Of a stretch of 55,175 bases of DNA, positions 8,572 to 16,671 are shown one piece after another (position 1 is the first letter of the stretch; the number at the start of each line of letters is the position of its first letter). The stretch covers positions 1-55,175 of the forward strand of contig NZ_QREG01000030.1 of assembly GCF_003386095.1 (NCBI RefSeq). Direction: 5' to 3'. Both the position numbers and the translations under genes were made by a program. The notes under the pieces were generated by a model that worked only from the letters and a program-made list of their open reading frames with translations, was not told the DNA's origin and did no database searches. Origin of the DNA: Marinoscillum furvescens DSM 4134. GTDB lineage: Bacteria; Bacteroidota; Bacteroidia; Cytophagales; Cyclobacteriaceae.

Positions 8572-9235
8572 ATCCATTGTCAAGGAACTGGAGCTTGATC
8601 CAGGTGCTGATACACTTTCTAAGTGGATGGCACATTATGTGGCCGAAAAGATTGAAGTAGCAAAAAAACTAACTGGAAGTAAGAAAGCTAAGGCTGAGAA
8701 AGAATGCTTTGAGATTATTCTTAAACTTTGGGAGGATAGATTTGCAGTCCCAACATTAAAGAGCTATCTCGATGATTTTAAACCTTTTTTTGAAACGCTA
8801 GAAAAGCTTCGTTTCTTTAAGGAAAAACCTTTTTTTTATCCTCCAGAAGTGCATTTTGACATTCATGAAGAATGCAAAGAAAGTGAAAATGCTAAGGCAA
8901 TAAATAGTCTTGATCATGCTTTGTTAATAGATAAAATTGCTAGATCAATTATCTCTGAGTTGCTTAGTCAAACTGTTTTTCAAATAAATCTAAGTGAAGA
9001 AAAGTTGGAATATCTTAAGAATGCAATTGACTTGATCGATTATCAAGACAGGAGAATTATAACATTTACCTCAGATTACAAGAAGTACCTTGAAAGTCAA
9101 GCGGATGATGGGGCAAATGAAAGAATAGATGAACTTAAAATAAAGCTTAGTCAATTAGAGGAGTTCGATTCCATCAAAAAAGGGCTAATAGACAAATTTA
9201 ATGGTGAACTAAAGGAGTTAGAGTCTCATAATTAA
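8528..9235 (+). CDS. Partner protein of the nuclease-NTPase, 235 aa, unknown function
   Basis: The ATG at 8528 lies inside the end of the 2097-aa gene, in another frame, which implies translational coupling. The protein is soluble and helical. A conserved-looking N-terminal segment, DTLSKWMAHYVAEKI (about residues 24-38), is followed by a CFEIILKLWEDR segment and a phenylalanine/proline-rich centre. The C-terminal third is a coiled coil (ELKIKLSQLEEF). I recall similar small proteins beside large NTPase genes in other bacteria but cannot confirm this without a search. A role as inhibitor, adaptor or second sensor subunit of the large protein is inferred from the overlap alone. It shares the large gene's AT-rich composition. 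No terminator is obvious after it. Confidence 0.75.
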   Translation: MEGLEASQKIIDLGKSIVKELELDPGADTLSKWMAHYVAEKIEVAKKLTGSKKAKAEKECFEIILKLWEDRFAVPTLKSYLDDFKPFFETLEKLRFFKEKPFFYPPEVHFDIHEECKESENAKAINSLDHALLIDKIARSIISELLSQTVFQINLSEEKLEYLKNAIDLIDYQDRRIITFTSDYKKYLESQADDGANERIDELKIKLSQLEEFDSIKKGLIDKFNGELKELESHN

Positions 9236-9383
9236 ATTTGAAATTACAAGATATTTGTATTTAATGCTCTTTGTTGAGGGAATCTAGTAATTGCTACTTG
9301 TTACAATAGTCAAATAAGTTCGCTGGTTTAGCTTAGTCCATTTTATTGCACTCCCTAGAAGATCAAGTATTTTCATTTGAGAC

Positions 9384-9472
9384 ACACCCCCACATCTCCC
9401 CACTTCCCCAGCCACCTACCACTTTCTCCCACCAAATCGTAAAAATTTTTGATTTGCCCCACAGCGCCCCAC
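9384..9472 (-). promoter_or_regulatory. Minus-oriented array of seven MraZ-box-like repeats
   Basis: On the minus strand, ten-base units starting GTGGG or a near match are laid end to end. GTGGGGCGCT and GTGGGGCAAA lie at 9453-9472. GTGGGAGAAA, GTGGTAGGTG, GCTGGGGAA, GTGGGGAGAT and GTGGGGGTGT lie at 9384-9432. The gap between the two groups is two helical turns, so all seven stay in phase. They match the plus-oriented boxes before mraZ. No minus-strand gene starts nearby. The preceding stretch 9236-9383 is AT-rich and shows nothing I can name. Confidence 0.6.
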
Positions 9473-9619
9473 CAAACTTCCATTTTTACCCAAAATCCTA
9501 AAATCACCGCTCGAAACTCCCCGTTTTTAGCCGCTGATACTCAGCGTGCTATGAACCAAAACCCATTTTACGCTTCAAAAAACAACCTTTTACAGCCTGT
9601 AAACGTATTTTTTTAAAAT

Positions 9620-9657
9620 GGTGGAGGAAAGTGGGAGAATGTGGTTGATTTTGTGGG
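9620..9657 (+). promoter_or_regulatory. MraZ operator boxes upstream of mraZ
   Basis: GTGGAGGAAA (9620), GTGGGAGAAT (9630), GTGGTTGATT (9640) and GTGGGA (9652) form a ten-base-spaced direct repeat. MraZ is known to bind short TGGG-type or AAAGTG-type direct repeats before its own gene and to repress the dcw operon, so these are its likely sites. A further GTGGGGCAGC lies at 9711-9720, just before the start codon. Confidence 0.75.
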
Positions 9658-9674
9658 ACTTTTCCATACATTTG
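9644..9674 (+). promoter_or_regulatory. mraZ / dcw operon promoter
   Basis: TTG (9644-9646), 20 bases, then TACATTTG (9667-9674) match the Bacteroidota -33 (TTG/TTTG) and -7 (TAnnTTTG) elements. Transcription would begin near 9680, about 45 bases before mraZ. The -33 element lies inside the third MraZ box, so repressor binding would block the polymerase directly. Confidence 0.65.
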
Positions 9675-9726
9675 TAGTGGTGGTTTATATTTTTCAACGC
9701 TCCACTGAAGGTGGGGCAGCTCAAAC

Positions 9727-10170
9727 ATGGCTTTTTTTACAAGCGAGTATGAGTGTAAGTTGGATACTAAGGGCAGGTTAGTCTTACCTGCAAAGATCAA
9801 GGCTAATCTGCCCGAAGTTTCAACACACGAGCTCGTAATCCGAAAAGGATTCGAGCCTAATCTGATCCTGTATCCAATGTTAGAATACAAAAAGATACAT
9901 GCCAAGATTGCTGCGCTTAGTGAATTCAACGCCGAGCAGAGAAAATTGAAACGTAACTTCTTCAGGAGCATCGCTCAGGTGGAGTTGGACAATGCGGGAC
10001 GGATACTGATACCAAAACAGATGCTCGCTCATGCCGGACTGCAAAAGGAGGCAGTTCTGATCGGAATGGGCAATTACATTGAAATGTGGAATCCTCAGGT
10101 ATTTGAGGAACATCAGATAGATGATCCGGAAGAGTATTCGGCACTGGCACAGAAATTCCTGGACGAGTAA
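9727..10170 (+). CDS. mraZ: Transcriptional regulator MraZ
   Basis: A 147-aa MraZ, the first gene of the dcw cluster. It has the two AbrB/SpoVT-type DNA-binding halves of the family, each with its DxxxR-type signature: D13-T-K-G-R17 and D88-N-A-G-R92. The family forms ring-shaped oligomers that bind phased short repeats upstream of mraZ, which fits the ten-base-spaced GTGGG boxes at 9620-9657. The expected role is self-repression and setting of dcw operon output. The stop codon overlaps the start of rsmH (TAATG), so the two are co-translated. Length and start are normal for the family. Confidence 0.96.
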   Translation: MAFFTSEYECKLDTKGRLVLPAKIKANLPEVSTHELVIRKGFEPNLILYPMLEYKKIHAKIAALSEFNAEQRKLKRNFFRSIAQVELDNAGRILIPKQMLAHAGLQKEAVLIGMGNYIEMWNPQVFEEHQIDDPEEYSALAQKFLDE

Positions 10171-11090
10171 TGAGTACTTATCATATACCGGTTATGCTGA
10201 AGCAGTGCATCGATGCGCTGGACATTCAGCCGGGAGGCGTCTATGTAGATGTCACCTTTGGCGGAGGGGGGCACAGCCGTGAAATCCTCAGCCAGCTAGA
10301 TGGTGGTCATCTCTATGCTTTTGATCAGGATGCTGACGCAAAAGCCAATGCCAGCACTGGGATATTCCAGGAGGCAAAAAGTTCTTTTACATTCATAGAA
10401 TCCAATTTCCGTCACCTCAAGCGCCAGTTGCGCTTTTATGGGGTGAAGCAGGTAGATGGCATACTGGCAGATTTGGGGGTATCCTCTTATCAGCTAGACG
10501 AAGGCAGCCGTGGGTTTTCCACGCGCTTCGATGGTGAGCTGGACATGCGCATGGATCGGGGAGCGGCACTTACGGCCAAAGAGGTGGTCAATAGCTACGA
10601 GCAAGACGACCTCATTCATATCCTCAGCGCTTATGGCGAAATCAAAAACGCCCGCACACTGGCAGCGGCCATCATCCGGGCACGCAGTGAGCGTACCATC
10701 GCCCGAAACGAAGAGCTGAAAGCCATCGCCCTGAAAACCGCCCCAAAAGGCCGGGAGATGAAATACCTCGCGCAGCTTTTTCAGGCTATTCGCATCGAAG
10801 TAAACGATGAGATGGGTGCGCTCTACGATTTTCTGGAGCAAACAGCCGAGGTAGTGAAGCCGGGAGGCAAGCTGGTAGTCATGAGCTACCACTCACTGGA
10901 AGACCGCCCCGTCAAAAACTACATCAACACCGGCAACCGTCGCGGCAAACAGGAAAAGGATTTTTATGGCAACATCATCAGGCCCTTCGAGCCCGTAACC
11001 CGAAAGCCCGTGACCGCCGATGATGAAGAACTGGAACGAAACAACAGGGCGCGCAGCGCCAAACTAAGAATAGCAAAAAGAAACGAATAA
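10170..11090 (+). CDS. rsmH: 16S rRNA (cytosine(1402)-N(4))-methyltransferase RsmH
   Basis: A 306-aa RsmH (MraW), the SAM-dependent enzyme that methylates N4 of C1402 in the ribosomal P site. It starts with the family's HIPVML segment, followed by the SAM-binding loop VDVTFGGGGHS (residues 26-36). The methyltransferase core continues with DLGVSSYQLD and ends with the SYHSLEDRPVKN motif and the usual basic tail. It overlaps mraZ by one base and precedes ftsL by 25 bases. RsmH is a constant member of dcw clusters although it acts on ribosomes. Confidence 0.97.
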   Translation: MSTYHIPVMLKQCIDALDIQPGGVYVDVTFGGGGHSREILSQLDGGHLYAFDQDADAKANASTGIFQEAKSSFTFIESNFRHLKRQLRFYGVKQVDGILADLGVSSYQLDEGSRGFSTRFDGELDMRMDRGAALTAKEVVNSYEQDDLIHILSAYGEIKNARTLAAAIIRARSERTIARNEELKAIALKTAPKGREMKYLAQLFQAIRIEVNDEMGALYDFLEQTAEVVKPGGKLVVMSYHSLEDRPVKNYINTGNRRGKQEKDFYGNIIRPFEPVTRKPVTADDEELERNNRARSAKLRIAKRNE

Positions 11091-11115
11091 CAACAGGCAA
11101 CAAGCAACACTCAAA

Positions 11116-11481
11116 ATGGCAACGAATACGTACAAAATACCAGGAAAATCAAGCAGACAGGGGAGCTTCTTCACCTGGCTCGAGCGATTTGTGCCGGTAG
11201 ACGAGTCGCTATCGCAGGTGATCCATGTGCGTTTCCTTCCACAGATCGTATTTATCTGCGCCCTGTGCGTGGTGTACATTGGCAGCCGCCACTACGCCGA
11301 AAAGAAAATCAGAACCATCAGCCGCCTGGAGTCTCAGGTAGAAGACCTCCGCGCTGACTATACCACACTCAGAGCCGAATACAAGTACGCTAGCAAGCAA
11401 TCAGAAGTAGCCAAAAAGGCTGCAGCTTTTGGTTTGAAAGAAAGTGATGTGTCACCCTACAAAATCATCGTGAGCGAATGA
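11116..11481 (+). CDS. ftsL: FtsL-like cell division protein
   Basis: A 121-aa bitopic protein. After a ~35-residue cytoplasmic N-terminus comes one membrane segment (about 38-56, PQIVFICALCVVYIG) and a periplasmic coiled coil (ISRLESQVEDLRADYTTL). This is the architecture of FtsL, which joins FtsQ/FtsB and activates FtsW-FtsI. Sequence identity in this family is low, so the call rests on shape and on the position between rsmH and ftsI. The stop overlaps the ftsI start (ATGA). No separate FtsB-like gene is seen in the cluster. Confidence 0.82.
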   Translation: MATNTYKIPGKSSRQGSFFTWLERFVPVDESLSQVIHVRFLPQIVFICALCVVYIGSRHYAEKKIRTISRLESQVEDLRADYTTLRAEYKYASKQSEVAKKAAAFGLKESDVSPYKIIVSE

Positions 11482-13577
11482 GCATCAAAAAAGCCATATT
11501 GCTTCGCGTAAGGATCGCATTTATGCTGGTATTCCTCTTTTCTGCAGGGATACTTTTTCGCATTGTGACCATCCAGTATGTGGAGGGTGAAAAGTGGAAA
11601 GGCTATGCCGAGTCCATGGGCTTGCAGGTGATGAAAGTAAACGCCACCCGTGGCAATATCTATGCCGACGATGGGAGCCTTTTGGCTACCTCCTTGCCGT
11701 TTTACCGGCTGGCATTTGATCCGTACCTGCCGGCAGATGAGCTCTACAATCCACACATCGATTCGCTCTGCTACCTACTGTCCAGCTATTTCGATGACGC
11801 CTCGCCGATGCAGTATCGGCGCAAAATCGATCGGGCACGGAGAGGCCGGAGAAGATACCTAATACTCAACCGACAGGAGGTAGGGTATCAGGACAAAAAG
11901 CGCATGGAACGGTGGCCGATCTTTCGGGAAGGCAGACTTACAGGCGGTATTATCTTCGAGAAGGTGGAAAAGAGATTTCTGCCTTTTTCGCATTTGGGCT
12001 ATCGTACCATCGGTACCGTCAATTCGGACAACCGAGGAGTGGTAGGACTGGAGTATAGCTTCAACCGTCAGCTCGCTGGCGAAAACGGGGAGGCCCTCTA
12101 CCAAAGAATGGCCGGAGGCGGCTGGAAGCCCGTTTATGATGGCTCCGAGGTGCGCCCGAAAGACGGTTATGACATCCAAACCACGATCAACGTAAACCTC
12201 CAGGACGTTACCGAGTCGGCATTGCTCAAGCACTTGCAAAAGCACCGCGCAGACTATGGAGTGGCCGTACTCATGGAAGTGAAAACGGGGGAGATCAAGG
12301 CGATTTCCAACCTGAGCAGAAATAGCAAAGGCGAATACTACGAGCGCTACAACTATGCCGTGGGTAGCCAGGGTGCACGTGAGCCTGGGTCTACCTTCAA
12401 GCTGGCCAGCATGATCGCGCTGATGGAAGACTCCAATATCGGCCTGAATGATACGGTGGATACCGGTGATGGTGTCATGAAGTTTTTCAACGAAACCATG
12501 CGGGATCATAAGCCCGGTGGCTATGGGGTCCTTACGGTAAAAGAAGTATTTGAAAAAAGCTCCAACATCGGCACGGCGAAGCTCATCACCAAGCATTTTG
12601 GAGACAACCCGTCGCGCTATACGGACTACCTCAAGAGTATCGGGCTGGACAAGCCGCTGGGCTTTCAGATGGTGGGTGAGGGACTGCCTTACATCAAGGA
12701 CCCTACCGACAGTACGTGGAGTGGGATTTCCCTGCCGTGGATTTCACATGGCTATGAGCTGAAAATGACGCCTCTCCAGACCCTTACGCTGTACAATGCG
12801 GTGGCCAATGGAGGAAAAATGATTCAGCCATTGATCGTAAAGGCCGTGAAGAAAGCCAACAAAAACATCGAGCGCTATGAGCCAAAAGTGCTCAACCCTA
12901 AGATTTGCTCTAAGGAGACGCTGCGCAAGGTGCGCCTGATGCTGGAGGGTGTGGTAGAGCGTGGCACCGCTTCCAACATTCACAACGAGAAGTACAAGAT
13001 TGCGGGCAAGACGGGCACCGCCAAAAAGGTGGAAAATGGCCGCTATACCAATGCGTACTACACGTCGTTTGCGGGCTATTTTCCGGCGGACAAGCCACAG
13101 TATAGCTGCATCGTGGTGATCGATGAGCCGAAAGGGTACCAGATCTACGGAAGTGATGTGGCGGCACCAGTGTTCAAAGAGATTGCCGATAAGATCTATG
13201 CGTTGGAGACCAAACTGCATGAGGAACTGCCAGAGCAGCGCGATCAGTATGCAGGGATTTTCCCGCTGATTCGCTCTGGCAAGCATGACGAGCTGAAGAT
13301 GATCGCCAATGAGCTGGGCATCTCCAATCACTCGGATACGGAAGCCACCTGGGTGACTACCGATGTGGTAAACCATTCGGTGTTTTGGGAAAACAATGAA
13401 CCCAGAACAGAGCGCATCCCGGATGTGCGGGGCATGACGCTTCGCGATGCGCTGTTTGTGTTAGAAAATATGGGCCTCAAAGTGAGCGTGGAAGGCAGAG
13501 GACGAGTGGCTACTCAGTCACTGCTGCCAGGCACCAGGTTCGCCAGAGGGACCAGCATAAAAATTGATTTGAGCTAA
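11478..13577 (+). CDS. ftsI: Septal penicillin-binding protein FtsI (PBP3) with PASTA domain
   Basis: A 699-aa class B penicillin-binding protein that cross-links septal peptidoglycan with FtsW. It has an N-terminal membrane anchor (about 9-28), a pedestal domain and a transpeptidase domain with all three active-site motifs: S305-T-F-K308, S361-S-N363 and K511-T-G513. A single PASTA domain (about 646-699, starting RIPDVRGMTL) closes the protein. PASTA-bearing FtsI is usual in Bacteroidota but absent from E. coli FtsI. It overlaps ftsL by four bases and murE by one base (TAATG). Confidence 0.96.
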   Translation: MSIKKAILLRVRIAFMLVFLFSAGILFRIVTIQYVEGEKWKGYAESMGLQVMKVNATRGNIYADDGSLLATSLPFYRLAFDPYLPADELYNPHIDSLCYLLSSYFDDASPMQYRRKIDRARRGRRRYLILNRQEVGYQDKKRMERWPIFREGRLTGGIIFEKVEKRFLPFSHLGYRTIGTVNSDNRGVVGLEYSFNRQLAGENGEALYQRMAGGGWKPVYDGSEVRPKDGYDIQTTINVNLQDVTESALLKHLQKHRADYGVAVLMEVKTGEIKAISNLSRNSKGEYYERYNYAVGSQGAREPGSTFKLASMIALMEDSNIGLNDTVDTGDGVMKFFNETMRDHKPGGYGVLTVKEVFEKSSNIGTAKLITKHFGDNPSRYTDYLKSIGLDKPLGFQMVGEGLPYIKDPTDSTWSGISLPWISHGYELKMTPLQTLTLYNAVANGGKMIQPLIVKAVKKANKNIERYEPKVLNPKICSKETLRKVRLMLEGVVERGTASNIHNEKYKIAGKTGTAKKVENGRYTNAYYTSFAGYFPADKPQYSCIVVIDEPKGYQIYGSDVAAPVFKEIADKIYALETKLHEELPEQRDQYAGIFPLIRSGKHDELKMIANELGISNHSDTEATWVTTDVVNHSVFWENNEPRTERIPDVRGMTLRDALFVLENMGLKVSVEGRGRVATQSLLPGTRFARGTSIKIDLS

Positions 13578-15040
13578 TGGCAATGCTAAAGGACATATTG
13601 TATGGGGTGTCGCTCACCGAGATTCACGGCGAGCGCGAGCAGGACATTGCGGCCATTGCTTTTGATAGCCGTCAGGTGAAGCCCGGCACACTATTCTGTG
13701 CCATCAAGGGACTTACTGTAGATGGTCATGACTTTATCTCTACCGCCATTGAAGCTGGAGCCACGGCTGTGTTATGCGAAAATCTGCCGTCCAAGCTGAA
13801 TGAGGGTATTACGTACATTCAGGTGGAGAATACTCCGGCTGCTACGGGTATCGTAGCAGCCAATTTTTACGACAATCCATCGCGAAAGTTGAAGCTTGTA
13901 GGGGTGACGGGCACCAATGGGAAGACCACCACCGCTACGCTATTGTATCAGTTGTTTCGCAACCTTGGCTACAAGACGGGCTTGCTTTCTACGGTAGAAA
14001 ATAAAATCGATGACGAGGTGCTGCCTTCGCAGTTTACCACGCCGGACAGCATACAGCTCAATGCGCTGCTGGCAGATATGGTAAAGCGTGGATGTACGCA
14101 TTGTTTCATGGAGGTGAGTTCGCATGCATTGGTACAGGAGCGTACCAGTGGGCTGCATTTTCAGGGGGGCATTTTTACCAACCTGAGCCATGATCACCTC
14201 GATTATCACGAGACTTTTGATGAGTACATCAAAGCTAAAAAGATCCTGTTTGATCGCCTGCCCAAGTCAGCCTTTGCCCTGGTAAATGTGGATGACAAAC
14301 GTGGGCAGATCATGCTGCAAAACACCAAAGCGGAAAAGAATACGTATTCGCTGCGGGCGATGGCTGACTTTAAAGCCAAGATTTTGCACAACACTCTGCA
14401 GGGGCTGGAGCTGGATATAGATGGAGTCAATGCCTGGTTTAAGCTCATCGGAGACTTCAATGCGTACAACCTACTGGCCGTATACGGTGCGGCGGTGCTG
14501 TTGGAAGAGGAAAAGGAAGAGGTGCTCACTGCACTGTCCCAGATGGACGGAGCACGCGGGCGATTTGAGCAGGTGGCTAACCCTAATCAGGTGCTGGCCA
14601 TTGTGGATTATGCACACACGCCGGATGCTTTGGATAATGTACTAAAGACCATAGACAACCTGCGCACGCATCAGGAGATGTTGGTGACTGTAGTGGGCTG
14701 CGGTGGCAATCGGGACAAGAGCAAGCGACCCGAGATGGCGCGCATTGCGGCGGAGTTTAGCAACAAGGTGATCCTTACTTCTGATAACCCCAGAAATGAG
14801 GACCCCAAGCAGATACTTGATGACATGATGGCGGGGATCTCCAAGGTGGATCAGCGCAAAACCATGATCATCGAAGACCGAAAAGAAGCCATCCGTACAG
14901 CCTGTAACCTGGCCGGACCGATGGATATCATACTCGTGGCAGGCAAGGGCCATGAGACCTATCAGGAAATAAACGGGGTGAGAAATCACTTCGACGATAA
15001 AGAAATATTAAAAGAAATGCTCGACAATCAGCTCGGGTAA
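13577..15040 (+). CDS. murE: UDP-MurNAc-tripeptide synthetase MurE (meso-DAP adding)
   Basis: A 487-aa Mur ligase that adds the third residue to UDP-MurNAc-L-Ala-D-Glu in the cytoplasm. The ATP loop GTNGKT is at residues 112-117. The central Mur ligase domain shows MEVSSHAL and the C-terminal domain the D403-N-P-R406 signature that marks meso-diaminopimelate as substrate (lysine enzymes differ here). The cell wall is therefore expected to be of the ordinary Gram-negative meso-DAP type. The start overlaps the ftsI stop; MAMLKD offers a second ATG two codons later. MurF, the next ligase in the pathway, is not in this cluster. Confidence 0.97.
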   Translation: MAMLKDILYGVSLTEIHGEREQDIAAIAFDSRQVKPGTLFCAIKGLTVDGHDFISTAIEAGATAVLCENLPSKLNEGITYIQVENTPAATGIVAANFYDNPSRKLKLVGVTGTNGKTTTATLLYQLFRNLGYKTGLLSTVENKIDDEVLPSQFTTPDSIQLNALLADMVKRGCTHCFMEVSSHALVQERTSGLHFQGGIFTNLSHDHLDYHETFDEYIKAKKILFDRLPKSAFALVNVDDKRGQIMLQNTKAEKNTYSLRAMADFKAKILHNTLQGLELDIDGVNAWFKLIGDFNAYNLLAVYGAAVLLEEEKEEVLTALSQMDGARGRFEQVANPNQVLAIVDYAHTPDALDNVLKTIDNLRTHQEMLVTVVGCGGNRDKSKRPEMARIAAEFSNKVILTSDNPRNEDPKQILDDMMAGISKVDQRKTMIIEDRKEAIRTACNLAGPMDIILVAGKGHETYQEINGVRNHFDDKEILKEMLDNQLG

Positions 15041-15074
15041 GTGTAAACCAAAATAAAAGAGACAGAGACCAAAA

Positions 15075-16253
15075 ATGCTGTATTACCTATTTGACTTTTT
15101 AGAGAAACAATTTGACCTGACGGGGGCTAGCGTATTTCGCTTTATCTCCTTTAGGGCAGGTATGGCAGCGCTCATCTCTCTGTTGATTACGATTGTATTT
15201 GGCAAGCGCCTCATCAATATGCTCCAGCGCTTTCAGCTGGGTGAGTCCATCAGAGACCTGGGGCTCGATGGGCAGATGCAAAAAGCGGGTACACCTACTA
15301 TGGGGGGCATCATCATCATAGCTGCCATAATCATCCCTACGTTGCTCTTTGCGCAAGTAGGTAATGTGTATGTACAGTTGCTGTTGCTCACCGCATTTTG
15401 GATGGGCATGATCGGCTTTATGGATGATTACCTCAAGATCAAAAAGAAAAATAAAGAAGGCCTTGCCGGAAAGTTTAAAATCGTCGGACAGGTGGTTATT
15501 GGTTTGGTAGTAGGGCTTGTCATGGTGATGCACCCGGATGTAGCCATCCCTGAGCTGGGAGGCATTGGTATCTCGGATAGCAGCTCCATCGTTACCACGC
15601 TGCCTTTTATCAAAAACAACGAATTTCAGTACGACTGGCTACTGCCTTACTTTCTGGAAGACTATACCTGGCTGATCTACGTGCTGTTGGTGATTTTTAT
15701 CATTACTGCCGTGTCCAATGGCGCCAATATCACTGATGGTCTGGACGGACTGGCGGCTGGTACTTCAGCCATTATCGGCCTCACGTTGGCTATCCTGGCG
15801 TACTTGTCAGGTAATGCCGTGTTTGCCGACTACCTCAACATCGCCTTTATCCCCAACTCTGGTGAGCTGGTAATCTTCGGGGCGGCGTTTGTGGGAGCAT
15901 GTATTGGCTTCCTGTGGTACAATTCGTATCCGGCGCAGGTATTTATGGGCGATACGGGGAGCCTCTCGCTAGGAGGGATCATCGCCGTGCTCGCACTAGT
16001 GATCCGAAAGGAGCTTTTGATCCCGGTGCTTTGTGGGATTTTCCTAATCGAAAATCTTTCGGTAATCATTCAGGTGGCTTATTTCAAGTACACCAGAAAA
16101 AAATATGGTGAAGGGAGAAGGGTCTTTTTGATGTCTCCGCTCCATCACCACTATCAGAAAAAAGGCTGGCACGAAGCCCGCATTGTGACCCGTTTTTGGA
16201 CCTGCGGTATTCTACTGGCCATTATTACTTTAGCAACGCTTAAACTTAGATAA
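15075..16253 (+). CDS. mraY: Phospho-N-acetylmuramoyl-pentapeptide-transferase MraY
   Basis: A 392-aa polytopic enzyme that moves phospho-MurNAc-pentapeptide to undecaprenyl phosphate, giving lipid I at the inner membrane. It has about ten membrane segments and the family motifs TPTMGG (after the second segment), [13 protein letters not shown]-type aspartate pair, [13 protein letters not shown] and the C-terminal [12 protein letters not shown] histidine motif. The ~30-residue enlargement over E. coli MraY lies in a loop around residues 155-195, as in other Bacteroidota. It ends exactly one base before the next start codon. Confidence 0.97.
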   Translation: MLYYLFDFLEKQFDLTGASVFRFISFRAGMAALISLLITIVFGKRLINMLQRFQLGESIRDLGLDGQMQKAGTPTMGGIIIIAAIIIPTLLFAQVGNVYVQLLLLTAFWMGMIGFMDDYLKIKKKNKEGLAGKFKIVGQVVIGLVVGLVMVMHPDVAIPELGGIGISDSSSIVTTLPFIKNNEFQYDWLLPYFLEDYTWLIYVLLVIFIITAVSNGANITDGLDGLAAGTSAIIGLTLAILAYLSGNAVFADYLNIAFIPNSGELVIFGAAFVGACIGFLWYNSYPAQVFMGDTGSLSLGGIIAVLALVIRKELLIPVLCGIFLIENLSVIIQVAYFKYTRKKYGEGRRVFLMSPLHHHYQKKGWHEARIVTRFWTCGILLAIITLATLKLR

Positions 16254-16646
16254 ATGACGCTTCAAGAACTCTCTCGCCTCAACGAAAAATTTCAGCAAAA
16301 AGCCTCCGAAATGGTGGACCTCATACCGGGGAGCAACCTGATGGCTTTTTCATCGGCAATCATCCGCACAGCCCAGAAGCTGGACCGGGTGCTCAACAAG
16401 GTGCTTGGCGCCAAGACAGAGGTGAGCTTTTATACCCAGGTAGATGCCCTGGAAGAAGAAATGGATGAGCTCATCTTTATGATGGACAAGCTGGATGATG
16501 CCAATCGTAAACGCAACATCCCGATTCTCATCGATTTTGTGAAAAGAGGCTATGAGCTGTTGTCGCTCTATTCCATCTGCTGTGATCAGATCATTGAGCA
16601 AAAGACAAAGGCTGCAAAGCGCAAAGACGAATTTGAAAGAGACTAA
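16254..16646 (+). CDS. Hypothetical 130-aa helical protein inside the dcw cluster
   Basis: I do not recognise this gene. It starts on the base after the mraY stop, is followed by murD after 25 bases, and is co-oriented, so it belongs to the same transcript. The protein is soluble, has no signal peptide and is predicted almost wholly helical, with an acidic middle (DALEEEMDELIFMMDKLDD), a SICCDQI segment and a lysine-rich end. A small four-helix-type protein is plausible. Position suggests a job in wall synthesis or division, but nothing in the sequence shows a catalytic motif. Confidence 0.8.
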   Translation: MTLQELSRLNEKFQQKASEMVDLIPGSNLMAFSSAIIRTAQKLDRVLNKVLGAKTEVSFYTQVDALEEEMDELIFMMDKLDDANRKRNIPILIDFVKRGYELLSLYSICCDQIIEQKTKAAKRKDEFERD

Positions 16647-16671
16647 AAAAAGCATAGACGGTAAAGCATAG

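Noticed and set aside
9361-9480. C-rich stretch considered as a simple low-complexity or polypyrimidine tract
   Set aside because: On the minus strand it resolves into ten-base GTGGG units matching the mraZ boxes, so it was reported as a phased array instead.
11859-12596. Long minus-strand open frame of 245 codons inside ftsI
   Set aside because: It lies wholly antisense to a confidently assigned gene with intact motifs; a codon-bias shadow.
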